NCBI GenBank assembly: GCA_937876995.1
Contig: CALEFD010000075.1
Span: 1-45,793, forward strand
DNA: 45,793 nt
DNA from: an uncultured Bacteroidales bacterium
GTDB taxonomy: Bacteria; Bacteroidota; Bacteroidia; Bacteroidales; Bacteroidaceae
Direction: 5' to 3'
Numbering within the stretch: the stretch's first letter is position 1; every line of letters begins with the position of its first letter. Position numbers and translations under genes: made by a program. The notes beneath the pieces are model-generated. The model had not been told where the DNA came from. It saw only the letters and a program-made list of their open reading frames with translations, and made no database searches. Shown one piece after another: positions 1-8,607 of the stretch.

Positions 1-1744
1 TAATATTTTTCAATTCATCCATTGTAATAGGATATGTTGTTGCCATAGCCTCCAATGATGGATCCTGGAATATTACGTATGGTGGCAGTTCCAACTGTTT
101 AGACAGTTTCTTTCGTAAATCTTTCAGCATTGAATAGAGTTCCGGATCTACTGCAAACGAACCGCCTCCACGCATTGGTCCTTCTGCCTCTTCTTCTTCA
201 AAATCGTTATCTTCCACTATCTGGAAAGATTTTGGATGTGCCATAAAATCCTTACCGGCCTTTGTTATCTTCAGAAGACCATAATTTTCCACATCCTTTA
301 CTATATATCCTGCAATAAGAGCCTGACGTATAACTGCATTCCAAGTTTTATCCGATTCATCCTGTCCTGAACCAAAAACTTCCAAATCGTCATGACGATG
401 ATCCTGAATTATTGATGTCTCTTTACCCATCAACACATCCACGATATAGTCCGATTTAAAATTCTCCTTAACGGCTTGAATTGTTTCCAATACCGTTTCT
501 AAAAGTTCTTTTGCTTCCACCTTCTTCTTAGGATTCAAACAATTATCACAATTTCCACAATTATTCACTTCGTATGTTTCACCAAAATAGTGAAGCAACA
601 TTTTTCTTCTACATACAGACGATTCGCAATATGCTGTTGTTTCCTGTAGAAGTTGACGGCCGATATCCTGTTCTGCCAAAGGTTTTCCTTCCAGGAACTT
701 TTCCAGTTTCTGAACATCTTTGGTATGATAGAACGCAATACACTGACCTTCGCCACCATCACGTCCTGCACGTCCTGTCTCCTGATAGTAACCCTCTAAA
801 CTCTTTGGAATATCATAGTGAATCACATAACGCACGTCGGGTTTATCAATACCCATTCCAAAGGCGATGGTTGCTACAATAACATCTACCTTTTCCATTA
901 TAAAGGCATCTTGTGCAGCTGAACGTGTAGCAGCTTCCATTCCTGCATGATATGCCAAAGCAGGAATATCATTAGCCTGCAATATACTTGCCAGATCTTC
1001 TACCATCTTTCTTGAAAGACAATAGATTATACCGGATTTACCTGCATTAGCCTTAATAAAGCGTATTATATCTTTATCTACATTCTTTGTCTTAGGACGT
1101 ATTTCATAGTAGAGGTTTGCTCTGTTAAACGAATGAGTAAACTCCTTTGCCGCTACAATACCCAAATTCTTCTTGATATCATCACGTACCTTGTTGGTAG
1201 CTGTAGCAGTCAGTGCTATGATAGGAGCAACACCAATGTGTTTTACCATATCTCTGATTTTTCTATATTCAGGACGGAAATCGTGTCCCCATTCCGATAT
1301 ACAGTGCGCTTCATCTACCGCATAGAATGATATTTTTATCTGCTTTAGAAACTCTATGTTATCTTCCTTAGTCAGTGATTCGGGTGCTACATACAGCAAT
1401 TTGGTTTTACCACTTAACACATCGGCCTTAACCTGATCTATTGCAGCCTTATTGAGAGAAGAATTTATAAAGTGGGCAATACCATCTTCCTCGCCCATAT
1501 TACGCATAGCATCTACCTGATTCTTCATCAGGGCTATCAAGGGCGAGATTACAATTGCCGTTCCCTCCATTATCAAAGCGGGTAACTGATAGCATAACGA
1601 CTTACCACCGCCTGTAGGCATAAGAACGAATGTATCGTTACCGGCCAAAAGGTTGTGTATAATTGCTTCCTGTTCACCTTTGAATGTATCAAATCCAAAA
1701 TGGACTTTCAGCACTTCTGCCAAATTAATCTCTTTTCCTTGCAT
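1..1744 (-). CDS. recQ: ATP-dependent DNA helicase RecQ (C-terminus cut by window edge)
   Basis: This is a superfamily 2 3'-5' DNA helicase acting in recombination and replication-fork repair. About 581 codons are visible from the ATG at 1744, and the frame stays open to position 1. The translation shows the Walker A motif MPTGGGKSLCYQLP near residue 50 and the DEAH motif inside VDEAHCISEWGHDFRPEYR. A zinc-binding RQC segment follows (CGNCDNC, read from about 545-565 on the plus strand). The last ~80 residues (ELPPYVIFQDPSLEAM..YPITMDEL) look like the start of an HRDC domain, so the missing part is the rest of the HRDC region. A Bacteroidetes promoter lies 55 bases upstream, so the gene is probably transcribed separately from clpX. 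Family assignment is secure; only the exact C-terminus is unseen. Confidence 0.96.
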   Translation of the reverse strand, partial: MQGKEINLAEVLKVHFGFDTFKGEQEAIIHNLLAGNDTFVLMPTGGGKSLCYQLPALIMEGTAIVISPLIALMKNQVDAMRNMGEEDGIAHFINSSLNKAAIDQVKADVLSGKTKLLYVAPESLTKEDNIEFLKQIKISFYAVDEAHCISEWGHDFRPEYRKIRDMVKHIGVAPIIALTATATNKVRDDIKKNLGIVAAKEFTHSFNRANLYYEIRPKTKNVDKDIIRFIKANAGKSGIIYCLSRKMVEDLASILQANDIPALAYHAGMEAATRSAAQDAFIMEKVDVIVATIAFGMGIDKPDVRYVIHYDIPKSLEGYYQETGRAGRDGGEGQCIAFYHTKDVQKLEKFLEGKPLAEQDIGRQLLQETTAYCESSVCRRKMLLHYFGETYEVNNCGNCDNCLNPKKKVEAKELLETVLETIQAVKENFKSDYIVDVLMGKETSIIQDHRHDDLEVFGSGQDESDKTWNAVIRQALIAGYIVKDVENYGLLKITKAGKDFMAHPKSFQIVEDNDFEEEEAEGPMRGGGSFAVDPELYSMLKDLRKKLSKQLELPPYVIFQDPSLEAMATTYPITMDELKNI

Positions 1745-1798
1745 ATATCTCAATATTACCTATACAATTAGCTATTCAATCTGGTTACGATTGAATAA

Positions 1799-1831
1799 CA
1801 AAGTTAAGTACAAGTAAATCAAACTTGCAAA
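1799..1831 (-). promoter_or_regulatory. Bacteroidetes sigma-ABfr promoter for recQ
   Basis: On the minus strand the -7 box TAACTTTG (1799-1806) matches TAnnTTTG exactly. A TTTG -33 box lies at 1828-1831 with a 21-base spacer. The recQ ATG is 55 bases downstream. Confidence 0.65.
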
Positions 1832-1892
1832 CTTTTTTTCAAAAAAATACGCTAATAAATCAAGCTAACTATAAAATAGGGTTATTATTTGC

Positions 1893-3122
1893 CTATACGC
1901 CCTCTAAAAAGGTTCCCTGATTCTTTGAAAACTGCTTTTCTGCATATTCCAAAGAGACCTCCAAACTCTTTTTCCTTGTAGATGGAGTTTCAAACATTGC
2001 CTCCATCATTATAGTTTCAACAATAGATCTCAATCCGCGTGCGCCTAATTTGAATTCCACAGCTTTATCTACTATAAAATCCAATACCTCCGGTTTGAAC
2101 GACAATTTAACACCATCCAGCTCAAACAGTTTTACATATTGGTTTACAATAGAATTTTTAGGCTCTGTCAGAATCTTGCGCAATGCCTCTTTATCCAACG
2201 GTTCCAGATAAGACACAATAGGCAGACGACCAATTATTTCAGGTATAAGTCCGAACGATTTCAAATCTTGCGGCGATATATACTGCAACAAATTATTCAA
2301 ATCAACTTTCTGACGTTTCTGCTGATTATCAAAACCCACCACCTGAGTATTCATTCTGCTTGCTATCTTGCGTTCAATGCCGTCAAAAGCGCCACCACAT
2401 ATAAACAGGATATTTTTGGTATCTACCTGAATAAATTTCTGTTCAGGATGTTTACGACCACCCTGTGGCGGAACATTTACAACAGAACCCTCCAACAATT
2501 TCAAAAGTCCCTGCTGAACACCTTCACCACTTACATCGCGAGTTATTGACGGATTATCGCCCTTACGTGCTATTTTATCTATTTCATCAATAAAGACTAT
2601 ACCACGCTGAGCCGCCTCTACATCATAATCAGCAACCTGAAGCAAACGAGTTAGAATACTTTCTATATCTTCGCCCACATAACCTGCTTCGGTCAGCACT
2701 GTTGCATCAACTATAGTAAAAGGAACCTTAAGCAAACGAGCAATAGTTTTTGCCAACAGAGTTTTTCCTGTACCTGTTCTACCTACCAAAATAATGTTAC
2801 TTTTCTCTATATCTACATCGCTGGTGGTATTATTTGCCACACGTTTGTAGTGGTTATAGACAGCTACAGAAAGATACCTTTTTGCAGTATCCTGACCTAT
2901 AACATAATCGTCCAGAAAAGCCTTTATCTCTTTAGGTTTAGGTATATCCTGCATATTAAAATTTGCAGGTTTCTTAGAAGAACTTTGTTCACGAATTATC
3001 TCGTATGCACTCTGTGCACAATCATTACATATAAAACCGTATAATCCGCCTAACAATAAACCAACTTCGTCTTCTAAGCGGCCACAAAAGCTACACTGTT
3101 TATGTTGTTCCCTTTTTGCCAT
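1893..3122 (-). CDS. clpX: ClpX, ATP-dependent unfoldase subunit of ClpXP
   Basis: This is a cytoplasmic AAA+ hexamer that unfolds tagged proteins and feeds them to ClpP. The 409 residues begin with a C4 zinc-binding domain (Cys10, Cys13, Cys32, Cys35). The AAA+ module has Walker A GRTGTGKT at 114-121, pore loop GYVGE, Walker B IVFIDEID and the C-terminal small domain (GARGLRSIVE). A VGF tripeptide in ASRMNTQVVGF sits where the ClpP-docking IGF loop is expected. Length is close to the usual 410-425. Its start lies 3 bases after the clpP stop, so the two are co-transcribed and probably translationally coupled. The gene follows tig and clpP, a widely conserved order. Confidence 0.98.
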   Translation of the reverse strand: MAKREQHKQCSFCGRLEDEVGLLLGGLYGFICNDCAQSAYEIIREQSSSKKPANFNMQDIPKPKEIKAFLDDYVIGQDTAKRYLSVAVYNHYKRVANNTTSDVDIEKSNIILVGRTGTGKTLLAKTIARLLKVPFTIVDATVLTEAGYVGEDIESILTRLLQVADYDVEAAQRGIVFIDEIDKIARKGDNPSITRDVSGEGVQQGLLKLLEGSVVNVPPQGGRKHPEQKFIQVDTKNILFICGGAFDGIERKIASRMNTQVVGFDNQQKRQKVDLNNLLQYISPQDLKSFGLIPEIIGRLPIVSYLEPLDKEALRKILTEPKNSIVNQYVKLFELDGVKLSFKPEVLDFIVDKAVEFKLGARGLRSIVETIMMEAMFETPSTRKKSLEVSLEYAEKQFSKNQGTFLEGV

Positions 3123-3125
3123 CTG

Positions 3126-3797
3126 TTAAACTCGTTTGGACAATACAGCATCAATCATTCCATACTCTTTAGCTTCGTCAGCTGTCATCCAGTAATCTCT
3201 ATCACTGTCTGCCCAAACCTTTTCGAATGGAGTATGGGAATGATCCGATATGATTGTGTACAACTCTTTCTTGTACTTCTGAATCTCTCTTGCTGTTATT
3301 TCAATATCACTGGCCTGTCCCTGAACACCGCCAAGAGGCTGATGTATCATTACTCGGCTATGAGGCAAAGCAAAACGCTTACCTTCATGGCCTGCCACCA
3401 ACAGTACCGCAGCCATACTTGCTGCAATACCTGTACAGATGGTGGTAACATTGCTTTGGATAAACTGCATAGTATCATAAATACCCAAACCCGATGTTAC
3501 AGAACCACCTGGTGAATTGATATAGATTGATATATCTTTCGATGAATCCACTGAATCCAGATAAAGCAACTGCGCCTGAATAGTATTAGCTGTATAATCA
3601 TTTATCTCTGTACCCAAAAAGATAATTCTATCCATCATAAGGCGCGAGAACACATCCATCTGAGTCACATTTAGGGTACGCTCTTCCAAAATATATGGAT
3701 TCATATACTGCTGCGACTGGGATTTGATTACATCATCCAATACCTGGCTATTCAAGCCAACGTGCTTTACTGCATATTTGCGAAAATCATCTTTCAT
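3126..3797 (-). CDS. clpP: ClpP, ATP-dependent Clp protease proteolytic subunit
   Basis: This is the serine peptidase that forms the 14-mer barrel of ClpXP. In the 223 residues the catalytic triad can be placed at Ser127 (GIAASMAA), His152 (SRVMIHQPLGG) and Asp201 (DRDYWMTADEA). The signature INSPGGSV is at 94-100. The N-terminus is about 30 residues longer than mature E. coli ClpP, consistent with a propeptide or a start further downstream. It lies 18 bases after tig and 3 bases before clpX, forming the middle gene of a tig-clpP-clpX operon driven from 5263-5293. Confidence 0.98.
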   Translation of the reverse strand: MKDDFRKYAVKHVGLNSQVLDDVIKSQSQQYMNPYILEERTLNVTQMDVFSRLMMDRIIFLGTEINDYTANTIQAQLLYLDSVDSSKDISIYINSPGGSVTSGLGIYDTMQFIQSNVTTICTGIAASMAAVLLVAGHEGKRFALPHSRVMIHQPLGGVQGQASDIEITAREIQKYKKELYTIISDHSHTPFEKVWADSDRDYWMTADEAKEYGMIDAVLSKRV

Positions 3798-3815
3798 ATC
3801 AATTTATTTTACTTG

Positions 3816-5186
3816 TTATTTTGTTTCTGTAGCAGGTTCAAACATCTTGTTGAACTCTTCTACGGTAACCTTCTTTTTCTTCAACTTAACCTGTCCCTTA
3901 ACAGCTGCTGCAAGTTTTGTTTCAATAGCACGATTAACCAAACCATCTACGGTTTCGCGCTTCTTCAACATCTCTTTTGCATAGTTATCAAGCAGTTCAT
4001 CAGGAATATTCATCATACCGTACTGAGCGAACTGAGCCTTTGTAGCTTCGCGAGCCTGATTCAATACATCCTCATCTTCCACCTTGATAGAGTTCTGCTC
4101 TACAAGTTTTTCCTGAATTAGATGCCAGGTAAGTTCTGTCAAGCTCTTTTCAAAGTTCTCTTCTACACTTGCTTCACTACCCTCTTTAGCATTTGCAAGC
4201 ATAATGCGTTTCAGCAGTTCATCAGCATATTCCAGTTTGCCCACCTTTTCCATAAGGTATGAACGCAAATCAAGCATAAACTTGTAGTCGCTGTCCGGCA
4301 AATAACTCTTTTCCAAAGATTCAGCTACCTTTGAACGGAATTCATCAAGACTCTTTACAGTATCCTTTCCAAATACCTGATCAGATATCTCCTGTGTCAG
4401 TTCACCCTCTACAAAACGGGTTATTTCCTGAATGGTATATGAGAAATCTGAATCCAGATTTTCAACATCTTCTTTATTCATCTTAAGAAGTGCAGCTACC
4501 TCCACAGCATTGTCGTTATGTGCTTTTTTAGGATTGAATACTACTGCATCACCCTTCTTTGCACCGTTAAACAGAGCTTTCTGATCTTCGTTCTTTAGAT
4601 ATAGAGGCATCAAAGTAGCATCTTCTACCACAATACCACCCTCTTTAACATTGCCATCTGCATCAAGTTCCTGCAACTGGCCTTTCAGAAGGTCATTGTC
4701 CTGATATTCGTCAAATTGTTCATATTTACCATTCTGTTGAGCATAAGCTTTCACCTGCTTGTCAACCATTTCGTCGGTAATCTTAATTTCGTAGTAAGGA
4801 ATTGTGTCATCTTTAGATACTGCTACTTCAAATTTTGGTGAAAGAGCAATATCAAAATAGAAAGTCAAATTATCATCGTCTATATTCAAAGAACCACCCT
4901 TTTCTTCGTTTGAAAGAGGTTCGCCCAACATATCAATCTTATTTTCCTTAATATAGCCAAACAACTTTTCCTGAAGCAGTTTGTTAACTTCTTCTGCTTT
5001 TACGCTCTTTCCGTACATTTTACGGATAAGATTCATAGGCACCATACCCGGACGGAAACCAGGCATATTTGCCTTCTTACTGTAGTTTTTTAAAGCTTTT
5101 TCTACGTTCTCTGAATAGTCAGCTTTCTCCAGCTGAATTGTGAGCAGGCCCTGTACCTGGCTTACATTTTCAAATGAAATATTCAT
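3816..5186 (-). CDS. tig: Trigger factor, ribosome-associated chaperone
   Basis: Trigger factor binds the ribosome at the peptide exit tunnel and shields nascent chains. The 456-residue protein carries the ribosome-docking signature GFRPGMVP at 43-50. A middle segment stands where the FKBP-like PPIase domain is expected, and a long helical C-terminal chaperone domain ends in a Lys-rich tail. The PPIase part is hard to recognise by eye (no clear FKBP core), as is common in Bacteroidetes homologues; prolyl isomerase activity is therefore doubtful. It is the first gene of the operon with clpP and clpX, linking folding and degradation of new proteins. Confidence 0.95.
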   Translation of the reverse strand: MNISFENVSQVQGLLTIQLEKADYSENVEKALKNYSKKANMPGFRPGMVPMNLIRKMYGKSVKAEEVNKLLQEKLFGYIKENKIDMLGEPLSNEEKGGSLNIDDDNLTFYFDIALSPKFEVAVSKDDTIPYYEIKITDEMVDKQVKAYAQQNGKYEQFDEYQDNDLLKGQLQELDADGNVKEGGIVVEDATLMPLYLKNEDQKALFNGAKKGDAVVFNPKKAHNDNAVEVAALLKMNKEDVENLDSDFSYTIQEITRFVEGELTQEISDQVFGKDTVKSLDEFRSKVAESLEKSYLPDSDYKFMLDLRSYLMEKVGKLEYADELLKRIMLANAKEGSEASVEENFEKSLTELTWHLIQEKLVEQNSIKVEDEDVLNQAREATKAQFAQYGMMNIPDELLDNYAKEMLKKRETVDGLVNRAIETKLAAAVKGQVKLKKKKVTVEEFNKMFEPATETK

Positions 5187-5262
5187 TCCTTTTTATAATT
5201 GTTTAAGTTACTATTTTCACACAATAATTGCGCTCTAAACGAGCCATCCAATTATTAAGGTG

Positions 5263-5293
5263 CAAAATTAGTTCATAAATTGCAAACCACAAA
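5263..5293 (-). promoter_or_regulatory. Promoter of the tig-clpP-clpX operon
   Basis: On the minus strand a TTTG -33 box (5290-5293), a 19-base spacer and the -7 box TAATTTTG (5263-5270) form a full match to the Bacteroidetes consensus. The leader to the tig ATG at 5186 would be about 70 bases. Confidence 0.75.
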
Positions 5294-5353
5294 AAAATAG
5301 TCAACTATTTCCCTATGTTTCGCAAATAACCCACCTTACAGTATTTTCTCAAA

Positions 5354-6442
5354 TTACTTAAGGAATCCTTTATTCATTTGTATTTTGCAAACAACAGGAT
5401 TATCGTCTGCCTGTGCGTTTTTCAATCTATTGAATGTACTATATTTGGACGGAACATTATCAAAATATTCTACCGGGGATTGAGCACGTCTGGTCTGATA
5501 AAAATACTTTCCATCGGAATATGTAGGAGAAAGTCTAGGCACTAATTTATATTCCAGTTGCCAGTTCAATCTATTAAAATCAAAAACTTTGTCGTTTTTC
5601 AGATTTACAACAGCCAGCCTCATTTCATTTCCTATAGTATAACCGAAAGTAAAATATCCATCTGCCACAAATGGGAATTGATAAAATTCAGCCATACCTT
5701 TATAATTTCTATAATCCAGTTTACCGGTAAATCTCTCCACCGGCATAGCTTTATTACCCATATCGTACTTTAAAAAAGGAAGTATCTCTCCATTTTGGAA
5801 TTTGTAGAAGAGACCGGCAAATGGTTCAACCAACATTAAACTACCATTGGCATAGCAGAGATTTCCTTCTGTAGATGGGTTTATGTTATTTTCGTATATA
5901 AGTCTCTTTTCCGATAAATCTTTCAACTGATAGCTATAGAATTTAATACCATCTATCCAGTTAAAACAATAAACATAGCCATCAACAACAAAAGCCTTAT
6001 AATGCGGTTCATCAAACTCCTTTTTCTCTATAAATTTTCCTGTAGATAATTCGTATGAATAAAGAGCACGTTGGTCACACACATAGACCACATTACCGCT
6101 ATAACTTATAGATGTAAAGTTGTTATATTCACCATGTCCACGTCCTTTACGGCCTATATCATGCAGATATTTACCATCTGCATCAAAGCACTTTACGGTC
6201 ATATCGTCTGAAACTACTATATAATCTTCTGTAACTATCAGTTGCTCTATATCGCCCAAAAGAGATGCTTGAGTAGTTTCAAGGGGTATAAATTCTACAG
6301 AGCTAACCATGTCACTATACTGAGGTGATGAATTATTCTCCTCAAACGCCGCAGGAATAACTTTAACCTCTTCCAGGGTTTCTTCCATACAACCCAACGC
6401 CAGCACACACAATGCTAAACCCACAAACAAAATCTTCTTCAT
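5354..6442 (-). CDS. 6-bladed beta-propeller lipoprotein (first of a tandem pair)
   Basis: This 362-residue protein has a lipoprotein-type signal (hydrophobic stretch ending LALGC, Cys18), so it is expected at the cell envelope. Family-typical phrases are VEFIPLETTQASLLG near the N-terminus and FDADGKYLHDIGRKGRGHGEY, where GRGHGEY corresponds to the GrGPgEY turn of the Bacteroidetes 6-bladed beta-propeller family. The rest is beta-rich, with repeated VVDGYVYCF- and SYSGNVVYV-like strands. No catalytic motif is visible. It follows its paralogue by 7 bases, so both are read from one promoter at 7664-7691. The biological role of these proteins is not established; ligand binding or surface scaffolding is only an inference. 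Confidence 0.8.
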   Translation of the reverse strand: MKKILFVGLALCVLALGCMEETLEEVKVIPAAFEENNSSPQYSDMVSSVEFIPLETTQASLLGDIEQLIVTEDYIVVSDDMTVKCFDADGKYLHDIGRKGRGHGEYNNFTSISYSGNVVYVCDQRALYSYELSTGKFIEKKEFDEPHYKAFVVDGYVYCFNWIDGIKFYSYQLKDLSEKRLIYENNINPSTEGNLCYANGSLMLVEPFAGLFYKFQNGEILPFLKYDMGNKAMPVERFTGKLDYRNYKGMAEFYQFPFVADGYFTFGYTIGNEMRLAVVNLKNDKVFDFNRLNWQLEYKLVPRLSPTYSDGKYFYQTRRAQSPVEYFDNVPSKYSTFNRLKNAQADDNPVVCKIQMNKGFLK

Positions 6443-6449
6443 TTTTCCT

Positions 6450-7601
6450 TTATTTAAATTTCATCATCAGTACCACACCATTATCATCTGCAGAGAGTCC
6501 TTGACTTATGTTGTATAAATCAATTCCTTTACCCTTTATATTTTCAGGATTCACCTTCCAGATGTATTCACGAAGTTGATATAACTCAATTCCACTATGG
6601 TAAGACAACAGATAATCTTTATATACTATATTTTTTGTTCCACGAGGAGTTTGAAAAACAGTATTTGTTTTATCTGTTGAGAGTGATATAACCGAATTAG
6701 TATATTTATCAACAATGCAAAAATAAGGTGAAGTTCCCTTACGAAATTCTATAAAACGATATGTTGAACTCTCAGATATTTTATCTACGCCTAAAACACA
6801 ATTATTGTATTCCGGGCGATCAATAATTGCAGCAATACCACGAATAGCTAAGCGGTTTGGCAGATTATAACGTCCAAAATCAATATTGTATTTCTGAGTT
6901 ACTATACCATTTTCATAATGATATACGATATTCTTTGATGACACTAAATAGTCAACACTATTATTATTGAATGCAAAAAACGGTTGCCAATCACCTGAAT
7001 CACGAAACATATCGATTGCTGAATATGGAATATATTTACCTACTTGATTACCTTCAAAATTATATTCAGAAAGCAAATATTTTCCGCCGGCAGCTACACC
7101 TCCCCAGACATCGCCTATAAGAATGCTGTTTTCAAGAGCCTGAATGCTTACACCACCTTGAGTTTCAAACTTATGTAGCATTTTACCGGTATAATCATAG
7201 CAAAGGACCTTACAAGAGATATTATCAAGTAACCACACCTTACCATCTCTTACACTTATATCTGTCAGTTCAAAATATTCATCGGGACCGCGGCCTATTT
7301 TACAAATGCTATTAAGAAATTTACCCTCTGTATTGAAAAAGAATACACTATGTGACATATTATCGGCCACTATCAACATATCGTCTTCATAGATTATTTT
7401 CAAAACTTCACCTATTAAACAATCATCAGTGGTTTCTAATGTTATTGCCTTAAAATAGTTTGTGTCAAGAACGGCAGCCCAATTGATATTTTCAGTAGCC
7501 GTTTCTAAATTAACAACAATAGTTTCTGCTGCTTGGATCTTATTTGTACAGCCAGACCAAACAGCAAGCGCAATGACAATCAGCAACTTTCCTACCTTCA
7601 T
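6450..7601 (-). CDS. 6-bladed beta-propeller lipoprotein (second of a tandem pair)
   Basis: This 383-residue protein is a diverged paralogue of the downstream gene. It has a signal sequence ending WSGC (Cys18) and an N-terminal ETTDDCLIGEVLKIIYEDD segment parallel to the LETTQASLLGDIEQ of its neighbour. The turn FFNTEGKFLNSICKIGRGPDEY is diagnostic of the Bacteroidetes 6-bladed beta-propeller family. The two proteins share layout more than sequence, suggesting an old duplication. It is the promoter-proximal gene of the pair. No enzyme motif is seen. The opposite-strand neighbour is lptB; nothing ties the propellers to LPS transport apart from adjacency. Confidence 0.8.
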   Translation of the reverse strand: MKVGKLLIVIALAVWSGCTNKIQAAETIVVNLETATENINWAAVLDTNYFKAITLETTDDCLIGEVLKIIYEDDMLIVADNMSHSVFFFNTEGKFLNSICKIGRGPDEYFELTDISVRDGKVWLLDNISCKVLCYDYTGKMLHKFETQGGVSIQALENSILIGDVWGGVAAGGKYLLSEYNFEGNQVGKYIPYSAIDMFRDSGDWQPFFAFNNNSVDYLVSSKNIVYHYENGIVTQKYNIDFGRYNLPNRLAIRGIAAIIDRPEYNNCVLGVDKISESSTYRFIEFRKGTSPYFCIVDKYTNSVISLSTDKTNTVFQTPRGTKNIVYKDYLLSYHSGIELYQLREYIWKVNPENIKGKGIDLYNISQGLSADDNGVVLMMKFK

Positions 7602-7663
7602 ATTATTATTCCTTTTGTTATTATTTGTTTAGCAAAATACTTCTTTCATTCTCTTTATAGGAG

Positions 7664-7691
7664 CAAAAGTAATATTTTTTTTGTACGCAAA
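7664..7691 (-). promoter_or_regulatory. Promoter of the beta-propeller pair
   Basis: On the minus strand the -7 box TACTTTTG (7664-7671) matches TAnnTTTG. A TTTG element lies at 7688-7691 with a rather short 16-base spacer. It is about 60 bases upstream of the ATG at 7601. Confidence 0.5.
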
Positions 7692-7778
7692 ATATATTCA
7701 CCTATAAATTTTCTTTTTACCCCAAATTACCTTTCAACATTTTTTTGTTATTTAACGTACACTTTCGTTTCTTTGTTA

Positions 7779-7786
7779 TACCTTTG
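7779..7786 (+). promoter_or_regulatory. -7 box in front of lptB
   Basis: TACCTTTG matches TAnnTTTG exactly, but no clear -33 TTTG is found at the right distance. Transcription from here would begin near 7793, which rules out the upstream in-frame start at 7745 and supports the ATG at 7829 for lptB. Confidence 0.5.
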
Positions 7787-7828
7787 TATAACTTGATATT
7801 GATTTCAGATTATATAACAGACAAAATA

Positions 7829-8596
7829 ATGGACTCTGCAGATAACAACGAGAAGATGGTTCTTAGAACTGAAAACCTGGTTAAACGATATGGTAAACGT
7901 ACCGTAGTGAATCACGTATCCATAGATGTAAAACAAGGTGAGATAGTAGGTTTGTTAGGCCCTAATGGAGCTGGTAAAACTACATCGTTTTATATGACAA
8001 CAGGTTTTATTACTCCAAACGAAGGTCATATCTATCTGAATGACGAAGATATTACAGAATATCCCGTATATAAACGCGCTCGTAAAGGCATTGGATATTT
8101 GGCACAAGAGGCAAGCGTGTTCCGTAAGATGAGTGTAGAAGACAATATAATGTCTGTTCTTGAATTGACCGGCAAACCATACGCATACCAAAAAGAAAAG
8201 TTGGAGAGTCTGATAGAGGAATTCAGTTTACAAAAGGTTAGAAAGAATCTGGGCGATCGTCTTTCCGGTGGCGAAAGAAGACGTACTGAAATAGCACGCT
8301 GTCTGGCTATTGAACCTAAGTTCATTATGCTTGACGAACCTTTTGCCGGAGTAGATCCTATAGCGGTGGAAGATATTCAGCAGATAGTCTGGAAACTAAA
8401 AGACAAGAACATAGGAATTCTAATTACCGACCACAATGTTCACGAAACATTAAGTATTACAGATAGAGCATACTTGCTGTTTGAAGGCAGAATCCTATTC
8501 CAGGGTACACCGGAAGAACTTGCTGCCAATCCTATTGTTAGAGAAAAATACCTGAGCAAGAGTTTTGAGTTAAAGAAGAAAGTTTTCCAAACTTAA
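7829..8596 (+). CDS. lptB: LptB, ATPase of the lipopolysaccharide export ABC transporter
   Basis: LptB powers extraction of LPS from the inner membrane together with LptF and LptG. The 255-residue ABC protein has Walker A GPNGAGKTT, Q-loop YLAQEASVFRKMSVEDNI (a typical LptB phrase), signature LSGGERRR, Walker B FIMLDEPFAGVDP and H-loop ITDHNV. I start it at 7829 because the -7 box at 7779-7786 lies downstream of the alternative start at 7745. A second in-frame ATG at 7856 (MVLRTENLVKRYG) would give 246 residues, closer to the E. coli length, and is also possible. The gene is followed after 11 bases by a secreted protease gene on the same strand, so they may share a transcript. Confidence 0.93.
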   Translation: MDSADNNEKMVLRTENLVKRYGKRTVVNHVSIDVKQGEIVGLLGPNGAGKTTSFYMTTGFITPNEGHIYLNDEDITEYPVYKRARKGIGYLAQEASVFRKMSVEDNIMSVLELTGKPYAYQKEKLESLIEEFSLQKVRKNLGDRLSGGERRRTEIARCLAIEPKFIMLDEPFAGVDPIAVEDIQQIVWKLKDKNIGILITDHNVHETLSITDRAYLLFEGRILFQGTPEELAANPIVREKYLSKSFELKKKVFQT

Positions 8597-8607
8597 TCCA
8601 TTCATAT

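Noticed and set aside
7745..7828. Longer N-terminus for LptB from an upstream in-frame start at 7745
   Set aside because: The TACCTTTG -7 box at 7779-7786 lies inside it, so transcription would begin after that start; LptB proteins also do not carry such a hydrophobic extension.
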